From SXRF01 sp038043465 (GTDB lineage Bacteria > Pseudomonadota > Alphaproteobacteria > Rickettsiales > SXRF01), in assembly GCA_038043465.1 (NCBI GenBank), contig JBBTBX010000005.1:1-64000 (forward strand): a stretch of DNA of 64,000 bases. The letters are read 5' to 3'. A program made the position numbers and the translations under genes. Shown here in pieces: positions 42,274 to 51,052 of this stretch (the stretch's first letter is position 1; each line of letters opens with the position of its first letter). Below the pieces are notes generated by a model. That model saw only the letters and a list, made by a program, of their open reading frames with translations, made no database searches and was not told where the DNA came from.

Positions 42274-42422
42274 TTTTAACGCCATCCCCTTCCAACCTTG
42301 TTTGAAAGAACTTGGTGGGAACAACACAATTATGCGGTTTTCTTCATAAACCCTTAATTACCTTTACACATAAAATTAACCAGTAATTGCTAAAATTCTT
42401 ACCTAAACCAATAGGTAAATTT

Positions 42423-43400
42423 ATGATTACAGCGTTTTACAGGCAGGATAATTCTATACTTTGCAAAAAATTAGCAGAGAAGGAAAGCATACCTGATAGC
42501 GCGGTGTGGATTGATGCTCAGTCAGCTAACAGCCATGATTTGGATTTAATCCAGCAGCATTGCCACATCAATCTTCCTTCCAAAAATGACGTATGGAAAA
42601 ACAATATATTAAACCGTCTTTATGTTGAGAACAATGTTGCCTACATGACCGCTGCGATTATAACCAAACATGAAAGCAGCTACCCCAATATCAGCGCGGT
42701 AACTTTTATATTAACGCCTGATTCACTTATAACCATCCGCGATATTTCACCAACTTCCTTTAATATTTTTGCCCAGAGGATTCAAACATTTCCCGACATG
42801 TTCCGTACTTCAGCACAGGCTCTGGAAGGATTGCTGGAAGAGATGATTACCCGTGTTGCCCATAATATGGAGTTGGTCGAGGAAACGCTTGATGCCTTTT
42901 CACACCGCGTTTTTGCTGGTGGCAAATTAGATGAGAAGGAAAAGAACACATCGCAAGCAATGAAAAATGTTCTTAAGGAACTCGGAACATGCGCGGATTT
43001 AAATTCAAAAACCAATGAAAGTTTGCACAGTATCAATCGCTTGATGCATTTCTTTAAACAAATACACAAAGATGATAATGAGCTGAAAAAAGACATTGAT
43101 ATTATGATTTCTGACAGCAATGTTCTCACTCAGCAAACCCAGTTCGCCGCAGAGAAAATCGCCTTCCTGCTCGATGCCCTTCTTGGAATGATTAATGTTG
43201 AGCAGAATCTTATAATTAAAATATTATCGGTAGCTTCGATATTTTTCATGCCACCAACACTTCTTGCCAGCCTTTATGGGATGAATTTCAAACATATGCC
43301 GGAACTTGATTGGGCTAACGGCTATCCAATGGCTATTTCTTTAATGCTGATATTTTCCGCCCTGCCTTACATATATTTCCGCAAAAAAGGCTGGCTGTGA
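42423..43400 (+). CDS. corA: CorA-family magnesium/divalent metal transporter
   Basis: A 325-residue inner membrane protein from ATG 42423; an upstream TTG start is less likely. The cytoplasmic domain leads to a long helix (MELVEETLDAFSHRVFAGGK). Two C-terminal transmembrane segments carry the CorA signature SLYGMNFKHMPELDW between them. The GMN motif identifies the selectivity loop. Divalent specificity (Mg, Co, Ni or Zn) cannot be told. It converges with amtB. Confidence 0.92.
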   Translation: MITAFYRQDNSILCKKLAEKESIPDSAVWIDAQSANSHDLDLIQQHCHINLPSKNDVWKNNILNRLYVENNVAYMTAAIITKHESSYPNISAVTFILTPDSLITIRDISPTSFNIFAQRIQTFPDMFRTSAQALEGLLEEMITRVAHNMELVEETLDAFSHRVFAGGKLDEKEKNTSQAMKNVLKELGTCADLNSKTNESLHSINRLMHFFKQIHKDDNELKKDIDIMISDSNVLTQQTQFAAEKIAFLLDALLGMINVEQNLIIKILSVASIFFMPPTLLASLYGMNFKHMPELDWANGYPMAISLMLIFSALPYIYFRKKGWL

Positions 43401-43401
43401 G

Positions 43402-43419
43402 TTAGTTACTAGTAACTAA
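43402..43419. repeat. 18-bp perfect palindrome between corA and amtB
   Basis: TTAGTTACTAGTAACTAA is completely self-complementary. It begins two bases after the corA stop and spans the amtB stop codon. There is no T-run, so it is not a standard terminator. Confidence 0.6.
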
Positions 43420-44756
43420 TGCAAACTTTCACCATGTATCGACAAATCAAGCCCCTCATCTTCAGCGCGCCTGTCAACACGCAGACCTATAGTCACTTCG
43501 ATGATTTTCAGGATAATGTAGCTCATAACCACACAATAAAATATGGTAACCGCAACCCCCTCAACCTGAGCGATAAACTGGGGAACGCTACCCTGCACAC
43601 CGCCAATTTCTGAAATTGCAAATACACCGGTAAGCAGCGCGCCAATAATCCCGCCCACGCAATGCACACCAAAAACGTCAAGTGAGTCATCAAAATTAAA
43701 TTTGAATTTTATGCGGCAGGCGTAATAACAACTGATTCCGGCTATAGCTCCAATAATCATCGCACCACCCACACCCACAAATCCGCAAGCAGGAGTAATC
43801 GCCACCAATCCCGCGACTGCACCGGAAATAATACCAATAACGCTAGGCTTCCTATTGGTTTTCCATTCAATCATCATCCACGATAGTGAAGACATCGCCG
43901 CTGCCACCTGCGTCACCAGCATTGCCATACCAGCATTGCCGTTTGCAGCCACCGCTGAACCAGCATTAAAGCCAAACCAGCCAACCCAGAGCAGTGACGC
44001 GCCTATTACACTGAAAACAATATTGTAAGGTTGTGCCATTTTGCGTGATTTAGCATTAAAATGCTTATGATTATCCAGCATAATCGCCGCCATGAGTCCT
44101 GCTATACCAGCGTTGATATGCACCACTGTACCGCCCGCATAATCCAGAGTCGCGCCGAAACCGAACAGCCCCTTATACCCGTCAATTCCCAAGCCACCGA
44201 GCATACCTTTAGGCCCCCAAACCCAATGGGCAATCGGCACATAAACCAGCGTAAACCACGCCGCAATAAAAATCAGTGCTGCTGACAATTTTATACGCGT
44301 TGCCACCGAGCCAAAAATCAGGGCGCAGGTGATAATCGCAAAGGTCATCTGGAACATAACAAATACGCTCTCAGGAATAACTCCGTTAAGGGAATCCTTG
44401 CCCACACCGGAAAGCAACAACTTATCCAGATTACCTATAAAACCATTATATTCAGTAAAAACCAGAGAGTAACCATAAGTAACCCACAGCACCGAAACCA
44501 GAGTCACCGCCACAAAGCTCTGCATAAGAGTTGCCAGAACGCTGTCCTTGTGCACCATCCCGCCGTAAAACAGCGCAAGCCCAGGAATAGTCATCATGAG
44601 AACAAGAAGGGTAGAAACCAGCATCCAGGCTGTGCTTCCTGAATCAAGAACCGGCGTGGCAACTGGTGCAGCGGCAATTTCCTGAGCAAAGACAGGATCA
44701 CCGCCAACAACAAAAATCACCAGCAATATCAGGAAATTACGAATAACGTCTTTCAT
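43416..44756 (-). CDS. amtB: Ammonium transporter
   Basis: A 446-residue Amt/MEP channel. A cleavable signal sequence (ILLVIFVVGGDPVFA) is followed by eleven hydrophobic helices. Family motifs include VLMMTIPGLALFYGGMV, DYAGGTVVHINAGIAGL and GWFGFNAGSA. The twin-His residues are in VVHINAG and in FGVHCVGGIIG. Most relatives are paired with glnK; no PII gene is adjacent here. It supplies ammonium that could feed the gltD/gltB glutamate synthase found later in the window. Confidence 0.95.
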   Translation of the reverse strand: MKDVIRNFLILLVIFVVGGDPVFAQEIAAAPVATPVLDSGSTAWMLVSTLLVLMMTIPGLALFYGGMVHKDSVLATLMQSFVAVTLVSVLWVTYGYSLVFTEYNGFIGNLDKLLLSGVGKDSLNGVIPESVFVMFQMTFAIITCALIFGSVATRIKLSAALIFIAAWFTLVYVPIAHWVWGPKGMLGGLGIDGYKGLFGFGATLDYAGGTVVHINAGIAGLMAAIMLDNHKHFNAKSRKMAQPYNIVFSVIGASLLWVGWFGFNAGSAVAANGNAGMAMLVTQVAAAMSSLSWMMIEWKTNRKPSVIGIISGAVAGLVAITPACGFVGVGGAMIIGAIAGISCYYACRIKFKFNFDDSLDVFGVHCVGGIIGALLTGVFAISEIGGVQGSVPQFIAQVEGVAVTIFYCVVMSYIILKIIEVTIGLRVDRRAEDEGLDLSIHGESLH

Positions 44757-44824
44757 ATACTATCTTTATAAAAAGATTGTCCCAATTCGGAAACTGCCAA
44801 AATTTATGCTGCTATGCAACATAA

Positions 44825-45982
44825 TTATTTCAATCTTGCAAAACCTTTTTCTAAATCCGCGATTAAATCTTCGGTATTTTCTAGCCCGATATGCAGACGG
44901 AGAACTGTACCTTCCCTTTTCCATTCCGCCGCAGTCCGCACTTTTTCTGGTTTGCAATGGATAATAAGGCTTTCAAAACCACCCCAGCTATAACCCATAC
45001 CAAAATACTCAAGGCTATCAAGCATGAGAGCGAGTTTATCACTTGAATAATTTTCCTTCAGCACAATGCTGAATAAGCTAGGCGCACCGCTAAAATCGCG
45101 TTTCCATAACTCATGCCCAGGCGCACCGGGAAGTGCTGGATGCAACACTTCTGCCACTTCCGAACGCTCGCGCAGCCACTGCGCCACAAGCAACCCACTC
45201 TTATAATGCTGTTTAAGACGCACCGCCATTGTCCGCATTCCCCTAAGTGCCAGATAGCAATTGTCACCACTAGGACACGCGCCAAAATTCCTGAAAGTTT
45301 GCAATAATTTCTTATAATGCTCGGCACGACAGGAAATCGTTCCCATAAGCAAGTCAGAATGACCGCTTATATATTTGGTTGCTGAATGAATTGATACATC
45401 CATTCCCAGCTCAAACGGATTGATGAAATATGGCGTTGCCCATGTATTATCACCAATAACAACTGCGCCATTTTCATGTGCCACCTTACTGATTGCCGGA
45501 ACATCCTGAACCTCAAAAGTGAGCGAACCCGGGCTTTCCACAAACACAACTTTGGTATTTTTGCGAATCAAAGCAGAAATTCCTGCACCAATTAAAGGAT
45601 CATAATAAGTGGTTTCAATCCCTAACCGCTTTAATTCATTGTCACAAAAACGGCGCGTTGGCCCATAAACGCTATCCACCATGAGAAGATGATCGCCAGA
45701 TTGCAAAAAAGCCATGAGTGCTGTCACTATCGCCGATAGACCGGATGATGTAGCAATAGCATGCTCCGCCCCTTCCGCTGCCGCTATGGCTTGCTCCAAA
45801 GCTTCAGTTGATGGAGTGCCGAAGCGGCCATAAGTCACGTGTAATTTTCCAGCCTCAGCCTCTTCAAACACAGCATATGTTGGGAACAAAATGGTAGAAG
45901 CACGATGCACCGGAACATTAACCACCCCACGATGATTATCCGAAGCCAGCCCCACAGTGGTAATTAGCGTTTCTTTTTTCAT
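44825..45982 (-). CDS. metC: Cystathionine beta-lyase
   Basis: A 385-residue Cys/Met-metabolism PLP enzyme. The PLP lysine is in SIHSATKYISGHSDLLMG. The TYGRFGTPSTEALEQAIA, ATSSGLSAIVTALMAFL and LRGMRTMAVRLKQH motifs fit the MetC branch (cystathionine to homocysteine), though gamma-lyase activity cannot be excluded. It is upstream of amtB on the same strand, with 68 bp between. With cysE and iscS in the window it suggests active sulfur amino acid metabolism. Confidence 0.9.
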   Translation of the reverse strand: MKKETLITTVGLASDNHRGVVNVPVHRASTILFPTYAVFEEAEAGKLHVTYGRFGTPSTEALEQAIAAAEGAEHAIATSSGLSAIVTALMAFLQSGDHLLMVDSVYGPTRRFCDNELKRLGIETTYYDPLIGAGISALIRKNTKVVFVESPGSLTFEVQDVPAISKVAHENGAVVIGDNTWATPYFINPFELGMDVSIHSATKYISGHSDLLMGTISCRAEHYKKLLQTFRNFGACPSGDNCYLALRGMRTMAVRLKQHYKSGLLVAQWLRERSEVAEVLHPALPGAPGHELWKRDFSGAPSLFSIVLKENYSSDKLALMLDSLEYFGMGYSWGGFESLIIHCKPEKVRTAAEWKREGTVLRLHIGLENTEDLIADLEKGFARLK

Positions 45983-46030
45983 AAACGCAATCTAGCAACA
46001 TAAAACCAGAGCTGTCAACGAATAGCACTA

Positions 46031-46474
46031 TTAAAATTCACGATGAGAAATTCCGGCGACAATATGGGTAAGACCAGATTTTTCATTGCCAAACGGCAGA
46101 AGAACTGCCCGGTATTTTATTATTTTTCCATTATTCTGAACCATCTGCCCACTATCTTCTGTAGGAGATTTCATATCAGATAATGATTTTATTGCCTGTA
46201 GCTTTGGCATAATAACAGAATTAGGAAACTTACTATTTCCAATATTAACCATGGCTCCTGTTACATCCTCACCATAAAGTTTTTTTATTTTATCACCAAT
46301 ATACTCATATTTATAATAATTAAAATTATTAGGAAGCAACGAAAGTACAAAGCACTGCTCCCATAAATCAGCTATACGGGCTGGGTTGTTTTTCCTGAAA
46401 TCTGGGACAATATCATCTTTTTTGAGGTTTTCCCAATAGCTGGTAAGGCGTGCCGTGAGCCTGTTATCATTCAT
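46031..46474 (-). CDS. PAS-domain protein (PAS_5 family)
   Basis: A 147-residue protein from ATG 46474. It matches the alphaproteobacterial PAS_5 type: N-terminal RLTARLTSYWENLKKDDIV, then a PAS core with YKYEYIGDKIKKLYGED and GKIIKYRAVLLPFG. There is no output domain. Members are abundant in Alphaproteobacteria and of unknown function. A longer version from a TTG is possible but less likely. Confidence 0.82.
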   Translation of the reverse strand: MNDNRLTARLTSYWENLKKDDIVPDFRKNNPARIADLWEQCFVLSLLPNNFNYYKYEYIGDKIKKLYGEDVTGAMVNIGNSKFPNSVIMPKLQAIKSLSDMKSPTEDSGQMVQNNGKIIKYRAVLLPFGNEKSGLTHIVAGISHREF

Positions 46475-46566
46475 AATAAATTTACGCCTTCTATGTTGCA
46501 AGCTTATGATAAAAACATTACAAAAGCGTATTCTTACAACGTAAATTAAGAGTTAATACAGATAAC

Positions 46567-49500
46567 ATGTCGAAAAAATATTATCCAGAAGCAAACCCGA
46601 ACCCTGATTTTCCTGCTATTGAGCAGGAAGTCCTGAAATCATGGAAAAACGATAAAACCTTTGAGAAATCAGTGGAAACCCGCCCTGCACTTAGCGCAGA
46701 CGGCAAAAATAATGAGTTTATTTTCTATGATGGGCCGCCTTTCGCCAATGGTTTGCCACATTATGGGCATTTGCTGACAGGCTTCGTAAAAGACGTGTTC
46801 GCCCGCTACCAAACCATGCAGGGCAAACGAGTAGAGCGCAGGTTCGGTTGGGATTGCCACGGCTTACCCGCTGAAATGGGTAGCGAAAAAGAGTTGGGAA
46901 TTTCAGGACGGCTTGCCATTCAAAACTACGGTATCGATAAATTCAACGAACATTGCCGCACAAATGTAATGAAATACGCCAGCGAATGGGAGGATTACGT
47001 CACCCGCCAAGCCCGCTTCGTGGATTTCAAAAATGACTATAAAACCATGGATATTAATTTCATGGAGTCAGTGCTGTGGGCGTTCAAACAGCTATATGAT
47101 AAAGGGCTGATTTTTGAGGCTCACCGTGTGATGCCTTACTCATGGGCAGCCGAAACCCCTCTTTCCAACTTTGAAACCAAGCTGGATAACAGCTATCGCG
47201 AAAGAGAAGATAAGGCGATTACAGTGGCGTTTGAATTGGATAGAGAATCAATCAAGCAATTTCCTCTTTTGACCGACATCCAAAATATAAAAATTCTTGC
47301 TTGGACGACAACACCGTGGACTTTGCCTAGTAATCTAGCATTAGCTGTTAATAAAAATATTTTCTATTCCTATTATGTTGTAGGAAATAATTTATATATA
47401 GCATCAAGTGTGTATGTTTTTCGTTTTGCTGCTAATCACATGCAAGAACAATCACGAATGGCATCAACTAAAGAAATAGCTAATCTATGGCAAATAGCCT
47501 CTAATGCAGCTAGAAGTGCGGCAGAAGCTTTGGTTGCTTCAAAACATGCTTTTGATCAGGCTGCGATACAAGCTTTGAAAGTGGCTATGGAAGCAGCAAA
47601 GGCTGCGCTTCCAGACGAACCTGCTGCTGTAAGTAATGCTGTTTTAGCTGCAATTAATGCAAAAAATCTACACCAAGTTGCAAATCAAGCACTGGAAGCT
47701 GTACAGCCAGCATGGCATTCAGCATTAGACGTGATGATAGAAGCACTCAAATTAGAAACCAAGACTTATGACTACGAAAACTTACCAATTTTTGGAAGTT
47801 CAATTCAAAAAGGTGATATTTTAGTAGGCCTTACCTATAAACCTCTCTTCCCATATTTCGCCGACCGTGCAACTGTCATCCTGAGCGAAAGCGAAGGATC
47901 TCCATCCACTTTGGGAGATTCTTCGGCTATGCCTCAGAATGACAAGAGAGCCTTCCGCATTCTTGACGGCTCATCATTCGTGACTGATGGTGATGGTACA
48001 GGCATCGTCCATCTTGCCCCTGCTTTTGGTGAGGAAGATCAAAAATGCTGCGAGGCAAACGGCATCGAGCTTGTCTGCCCTGTGGACGGACAAGGTAAGT
48101 TTACTGATGAGATTTTTGATATTCAGTTGTCAGAGGTCAGCGATCAGCGATCAGAAAGAAATTCCACGCCGACCGCTGAACACCGACCGCTGACCGCTCT
48201 TTCTCTCAAAGGACTCAACGTCATCTCTGAGCCTGGTGGCAGCAAATTCGGACTCGCCAATGACCGCATCATTGACTATCTCAAGGCAACAGGCAAACTC
48301 ATCAAGCAAGAACAGATAAAGCACAACTATCCGCATTGCTGGCGCACTGACCAACCACTGATTTACCGCGCGATGCCGAGCTGGTATGTGGAGGTGACAA
48401 AATTCCGTGACCGTGCGGCAGAGCTTAATCAGCAGATTAACTGGATACCTGAACATATCCGTGACGGGCAGATGGGACACATGCTCAAAACTGCACCTGA
48501 CTGGAGCATATCGCGCAACCGTTTTTGGGGAACACCAATCCCTGTCTGGCGCAGCAAATCTGGCAAAATAATAGTCTGTGGAAGTATTGCTGAAATTGAG
48601 CAATTAAGCGGACAAAAAGTAAAAGATTTACACCGTCCACACATTGACGAAATCAAAATCACCAAGGATGGCGAAGAATATACCCGCGTTGAAGATGTGT
48701 TTGATTGCTGGTTTGAATCAGGCTCTATGCCTTTTGCGCAAGTGCATTACCCATTTGAGAATAAAGAATGGTTTGAAAAACATTTCCCCGCCGATTTTAT
48801 CACTGAATATGTCGGGCAAACTCGCGGCTGGTTTAACACGCTGATTATGCTTTCCACCGCTCTATTTGACAAAATTCCGTTTAAAAATTGCATTTGTCAT
48901 GGCGTGGTTCTCGATGCGGAAACTGGTCTTAAATATTCCAAACGCCTGAAAAATTATAAAGACCCGATGGAGGTTATCGACCAATTCGGAGCGGATGCGC
49001 TGCGCTGGCTGATGATAGCCTCACCTGTGATGCGCGGGCAGGATTTGATGGTTGATCCGGAAGGAAAATTTATCCGCGACGTGGTGCGCCTCGCCATTAA
49101 ACCAATCTGGAACGCCTATAATTTCTTCACGCTCTATGCCAATGCCGATGGTGTGCGTGCTGAGTTAAGAGTGCTGAGTGCTGAGAATATAATGGATAAT
49201 TATATTTTAGCTAAAATGAACAAAGCAATTTTAGAAATTGAAAAATCCCTAAACGCTTATGATACACCCACCGCATGCGAAGCAGTTTTGCAATTTTTTG
49301 ATGCGCTTAATAACTGGTATATCCGCCGTAACAAGGAACGTTTTTGGAAAAGCGAACATGACGCAGATAAGCAAGCAGCTTATGACACGCTCTACACAGT
49401 GCTAACCACTATGTGCCGTGCTACTGCCCCTCTCCTGCCCCTTACCTGCGAGGAAATTTATAAAAACCTGACAGGCGAAGAAAGTGTGCATCTGGCTACC

Positions 49501-50307
49501 TTCCCAACCACCCGTCATCCCCGCGAACGCGGGGATCTAGAGCCACAAGGCAAGCCGCCTGAGATCCCCGCGCAAGGCGGGGATGACGAAATCGTTAAGC
49601 AAATGGATTGGGTGCGTGATATCTGTAATGCTGCGCTGGCTATCCGCAACAAACTAAATATCCGAGTACGCCAGCCATTGCAAACACTTACTATTATTGG
49701 TGGTGGAAATTATGATGGTAAATTGGGTGAAATAATTTGCGATGAAATAAACGTAAAAACTATTTCTAGCGAAACCGAAATCAACAAATACGCCACTCTG
49801 AAACTCTCCATCAATTCCGCCGTTCTTGGCAAGCGTTTACCTGCACAAATGAAGCAGATTTTGCCTGCTTCAAAAAAAGGCGAGTGGAAAAAACTGGAAG
49901 ATGGCAGTGTAGAAATTTGTGGTGAAGTTTTGTTAGCGAGTGAATATAATCTACAGCTCGAACCAAAACCTGAATATAAAGACCGTGCGCAGGCATTATC
50001 CACCAACGACGCGCTGGTGATTCTCGACACCACCATCACACCCGAGCTCGAAGCCGAGGGCATCGCCCGCGACGTGGTGCGGATGATTCAGCAAGCCCGC
50101 AAAGATGCCAACCTCAACGTGTCCGACAAAATAAAATTATATCTGGGAGCAGAGGAAAAAACTACGGTAGCAATTCAGGCGCATAAAGATTATATCATGG
50201 AACAGACTCTGACCAGCGAACTGTTGAAAACCGCGCCAGTATCGCCTGTTTACTCAGTAGAAAATGAACTTGATAACAGCAAAATCACCATCGCCTTTTT
50301 GACTTAA
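46567..50307 (+). CDS. ileS: Isoleucine--tRNA ligase, eukaryote-like type, with several insertions
   Basis: Charges tRNA-Ile; at 1246 residues it is longer than the ~1050-1100 expected for IleS2. The HIGH motif is PPFANGLPHYGHLLTG (near residue 57). The KMSKS loop reads KYSKRLKNY (near 789). SWAAETPLSNFETKLD and the VEDVFDCWFESGSMPFAQVH region place it with the eukaryote-like/mupirocin-resistant type. Insertions include an Ala-rich helix in the editing domain (~288-398) and repeat-coded segments at ~437-460, ~521-545, ~865-873 and ~983-1007. The reading frame is unbroken, so the protein is probably functional. Confidence 0.95.
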   Translation: MSKKYYPEANPNPDFPAIEQEVLKSWKNDKTFEKSVETRPALSADGKNNEFIFYDGPPFANGLPHYGHLLTGFVKDVFARYQTMQGKRVERRFGWDCHGLPAEMGSEKELGISGRLAIQNYGIDKFNEHCRTNVMKYASEWEDYVTRQARFVDFKNDYKTMDINFMESVLWAFKQLYDKGLIFEAHRVMPYSWAAETPLSNFETKLDNSYREREDKAITVAFELDRESIKQFPLLTDIQNIKILAWTTTPWTLPSNLALAVNKNIFYSYYVVGNNLYIASSVYVFRFAANHMQEQSRMASTKEIANLWQIASNAARSAAEALVASKHAFDQAAIQALKVAMEAAKAALPDEPAAVSNAVLAAINAKNLHQVANQALEAVQPAWHSALDVMIEALKLETKTYDYENLPIFGSSIQKGDILVGLTYKPLFPYFADRATVILSESEGSPSTLGDSSAMPQNDKRAFRILDGSSFVTDGDGTGIVHLAPAFGEEDQKCCEANGIELVCPVDGQGKFTDEIFDIQLSEVSDQRSERNSTPTAEHRPLTALSLKGLNVISEPGGSKFGLANDRIIDYLKATGKLIKQEQIKHNYPHCWRTDQPLIYRAMPSWYVEVTKFRDRAAELNQQINWIPEHIRDGQMGHMLKTAPDWSISRNRFWGTPIPVWRSKSGKIIVCGSIAEIEQLSGQKVKDLHRPHIDEIKITKDGEEYTRVEDVFDCWFESGSMPFAQVHYPFENKEWFEKHFPADFITEYVGQTRGWFNTLIMLSTALFDKIPFKNCICHGVVLDAETGLKYSKRLKNYKDPMEVIDQFGADALRWLMIASPVMRGQDLMVDPEGKFIRDVVRLAIKPIWNAYNFFTLYANADGVRAELRVLSAENIMDNYILAKMNKAILEIEKSLNAYDTPTACEAVLQFFDALNNWYIRRNKERFWKSEHDADKQAAYDTLYTVLTTMCRATAPLLPLTCEEIYKNLTGEESVHLATFPTTRHPRERGDLEPQGKPPEIPAQGGDDEIVKQMDWVRDICNAALAIRNKLNIRVRQPLQTLTIIGGGNYDGKLGEIICDEINVKTISSETEINKYATLKLSINSAVLGKRLPAQMKQILPASKKGEWKKLEDGSVEICGEVLLASEYNLQLEPKPEYKDRAQALSTNDALVILDTTITPELEAEGIARDVVRMIQQARKDANLNVSDKIKLYLGAEEKTTVAIQAHKDYIMEQTLTSELLKTAPVSPVYSVENELDNSKITIAFLT
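47430..47760 (+). other. Ala-rich helical insertion within ileS
   Basis: About 110 codons (near residues 288-398) between ALAVNKNIFYSYYVV and YENLPIFGSSIQKGDIL. They encode an alanine-rich, strongly helical stretch (AARSAAEALVASKHAFDQAA, ALKVAMEAAKAALPDEPAAV). It falls within the CP1 editing domain. It is not a palindromic element. Confidence 0.7.
47875..47943. repeat. Family B palindromic element inside ileS (first)
   Basis: Ends GTCATCCTGAG and CTCAGAATGAC with inner GAAGGATCTCC and GGAGATTCTTC arms; in frame as VILSESEG...MPQNDK. Confidence 0.85.
48127..48201. repeat. Iterated palindrome inside ileS
   Basis: GGTCAGCGATCAGCGATCAG (starting near 48135) is followed by its imperfect reverse complement CCGCTGAACACCGACCGCTG. 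In frame as LSEVSDQRSE ... AEHRPLTAL. Direct iterations of CAGCGAT are visible. Confidence 0.75.
49157..49186. repeat. Short GTGCTGAG iterations inside ileS
   Basis: Three GTGCTGAG-like units in about 30 bp, encoding RAELRVLSAEN between the ADGV and IMDNYILAKM segments. Short iterated insertion in frame. Confidence 0.5.
49514..49587. repeat. Family B palindromic element inside ileS (second)
   Basis: A 74-bp near-perfect inverted repeat with ends GTCATCCCCGC and GCGGGGATGAC, and inner GCGGGGATCT/GAGATCCCCGC. In frame as RHPRERGDLEPQ ... EIPAQGGDDE. Confidence 0.9.
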
Positions 50308-50322
50308 ATTAAGGAGAAAAAC

Positions 50323-50997
50323 ATGCCAAGACACAAGCTGAACATCTCGGAAATCCAAGCAAATAATGTAATATTTGGTCAACTTTCCATCAATAAAATT
50401 ACAGACCAAAACCTGTTGCATATGCTTTCCGCTGTTAAACGCGAAGATTTTGTGCCACCTGCTTTTCGCCACTGCGCTTATATTGATCAGGACATAGAGA
50501 TAGGCAGCGATAGGGTTCTGCTTGCCCCGCTCACTTTTGCCAGCCTGCTGCAACTGGCGGATATTGAGCCTTCCTGTCGCGCCTTGATTATTGGTGGCGG
50601 CAATGGTTACGCTGCAGCGGTTATTGCCGATCTGGTCGGGCATGTGGTATCAATAGATGACAGCAGCGAGCTTACCGCACAGGCTATGGAACATGCAAAA
50701 CGCTTAAATCTGAAAGATGTTGACATTAAACAGGTCAAAAATATGGCAGATGGTTATCCGCTTTCCGCACCTTATGATATTATTTTTATTTGTGGTGCAA
50801 TTGAGCAACTACCTGAACAACTCACCTCCCAGCTTGGTATAGGCGGCAGGCTGGTAGCAATACGTGAGAGCGGAAAAAGCCTAGGAAAAGGAATACTCGC
50901 AAAATCTATTGATGGGCATATTAACATCCGCGAATATTTCGATGTTTCTACCAAACCACTGAATGGATTTAAGAAATCCATCCAATTCGTTTTTTAG
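50323..50997 (+). CDS. Protein-L-isoaspartate O-methyltransferase family protein
   Basis: A 224-residue class I SAM methyltransferase of the Pcm type. The SAM loop is ALIIGGGNGYAAAVIADLVG near residue 87, with SIDDSSELTAQAMEHAKRL as the acidic strand. The N-terminal REDFVPPAFRHCAYIDQDIE fits Pcm. It repairs isoaspartyl damage in characterised members; the catalytic Ser/Thr motif is less clear here. It precedes a TolC-like gene, an arrangement frequent in Alphaproteobacteria, and starts 15 bp after ileS. Confidence 0.85.
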   Translation: MPRHKLNISEIQANNVIFGQLSINKITDQNLLHMLSAVKREDFVPPAFRHCAYIDQDIEIGSDRVLLAPLTFASLLQLADIEPSCRALIIGGGNGYAAAVIADLVGHVVSIDDSSELTAQAMEHAKRLNLKDVDIKQVKNMADGYPLSAPYDIIFICGAIEQLPEQLTSQLGIGGRLVAIRESGKSLGKGILAKSIDGHINIREYFDVSTKPLNGFKKSIQFVF

Positions 50998-51052
50998 AGC
51001 TTGTCGTTACCGGCAAAATATTATATGTACCAGTATATTAATAAATTTTGCA

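Noticed and set aside
42387..42422. TTG start 12 codons upstream for corA
   Set aside because: The CorA fold begins at the ATG 42423 and the upstream codons lie in AT-rich leader sequence.
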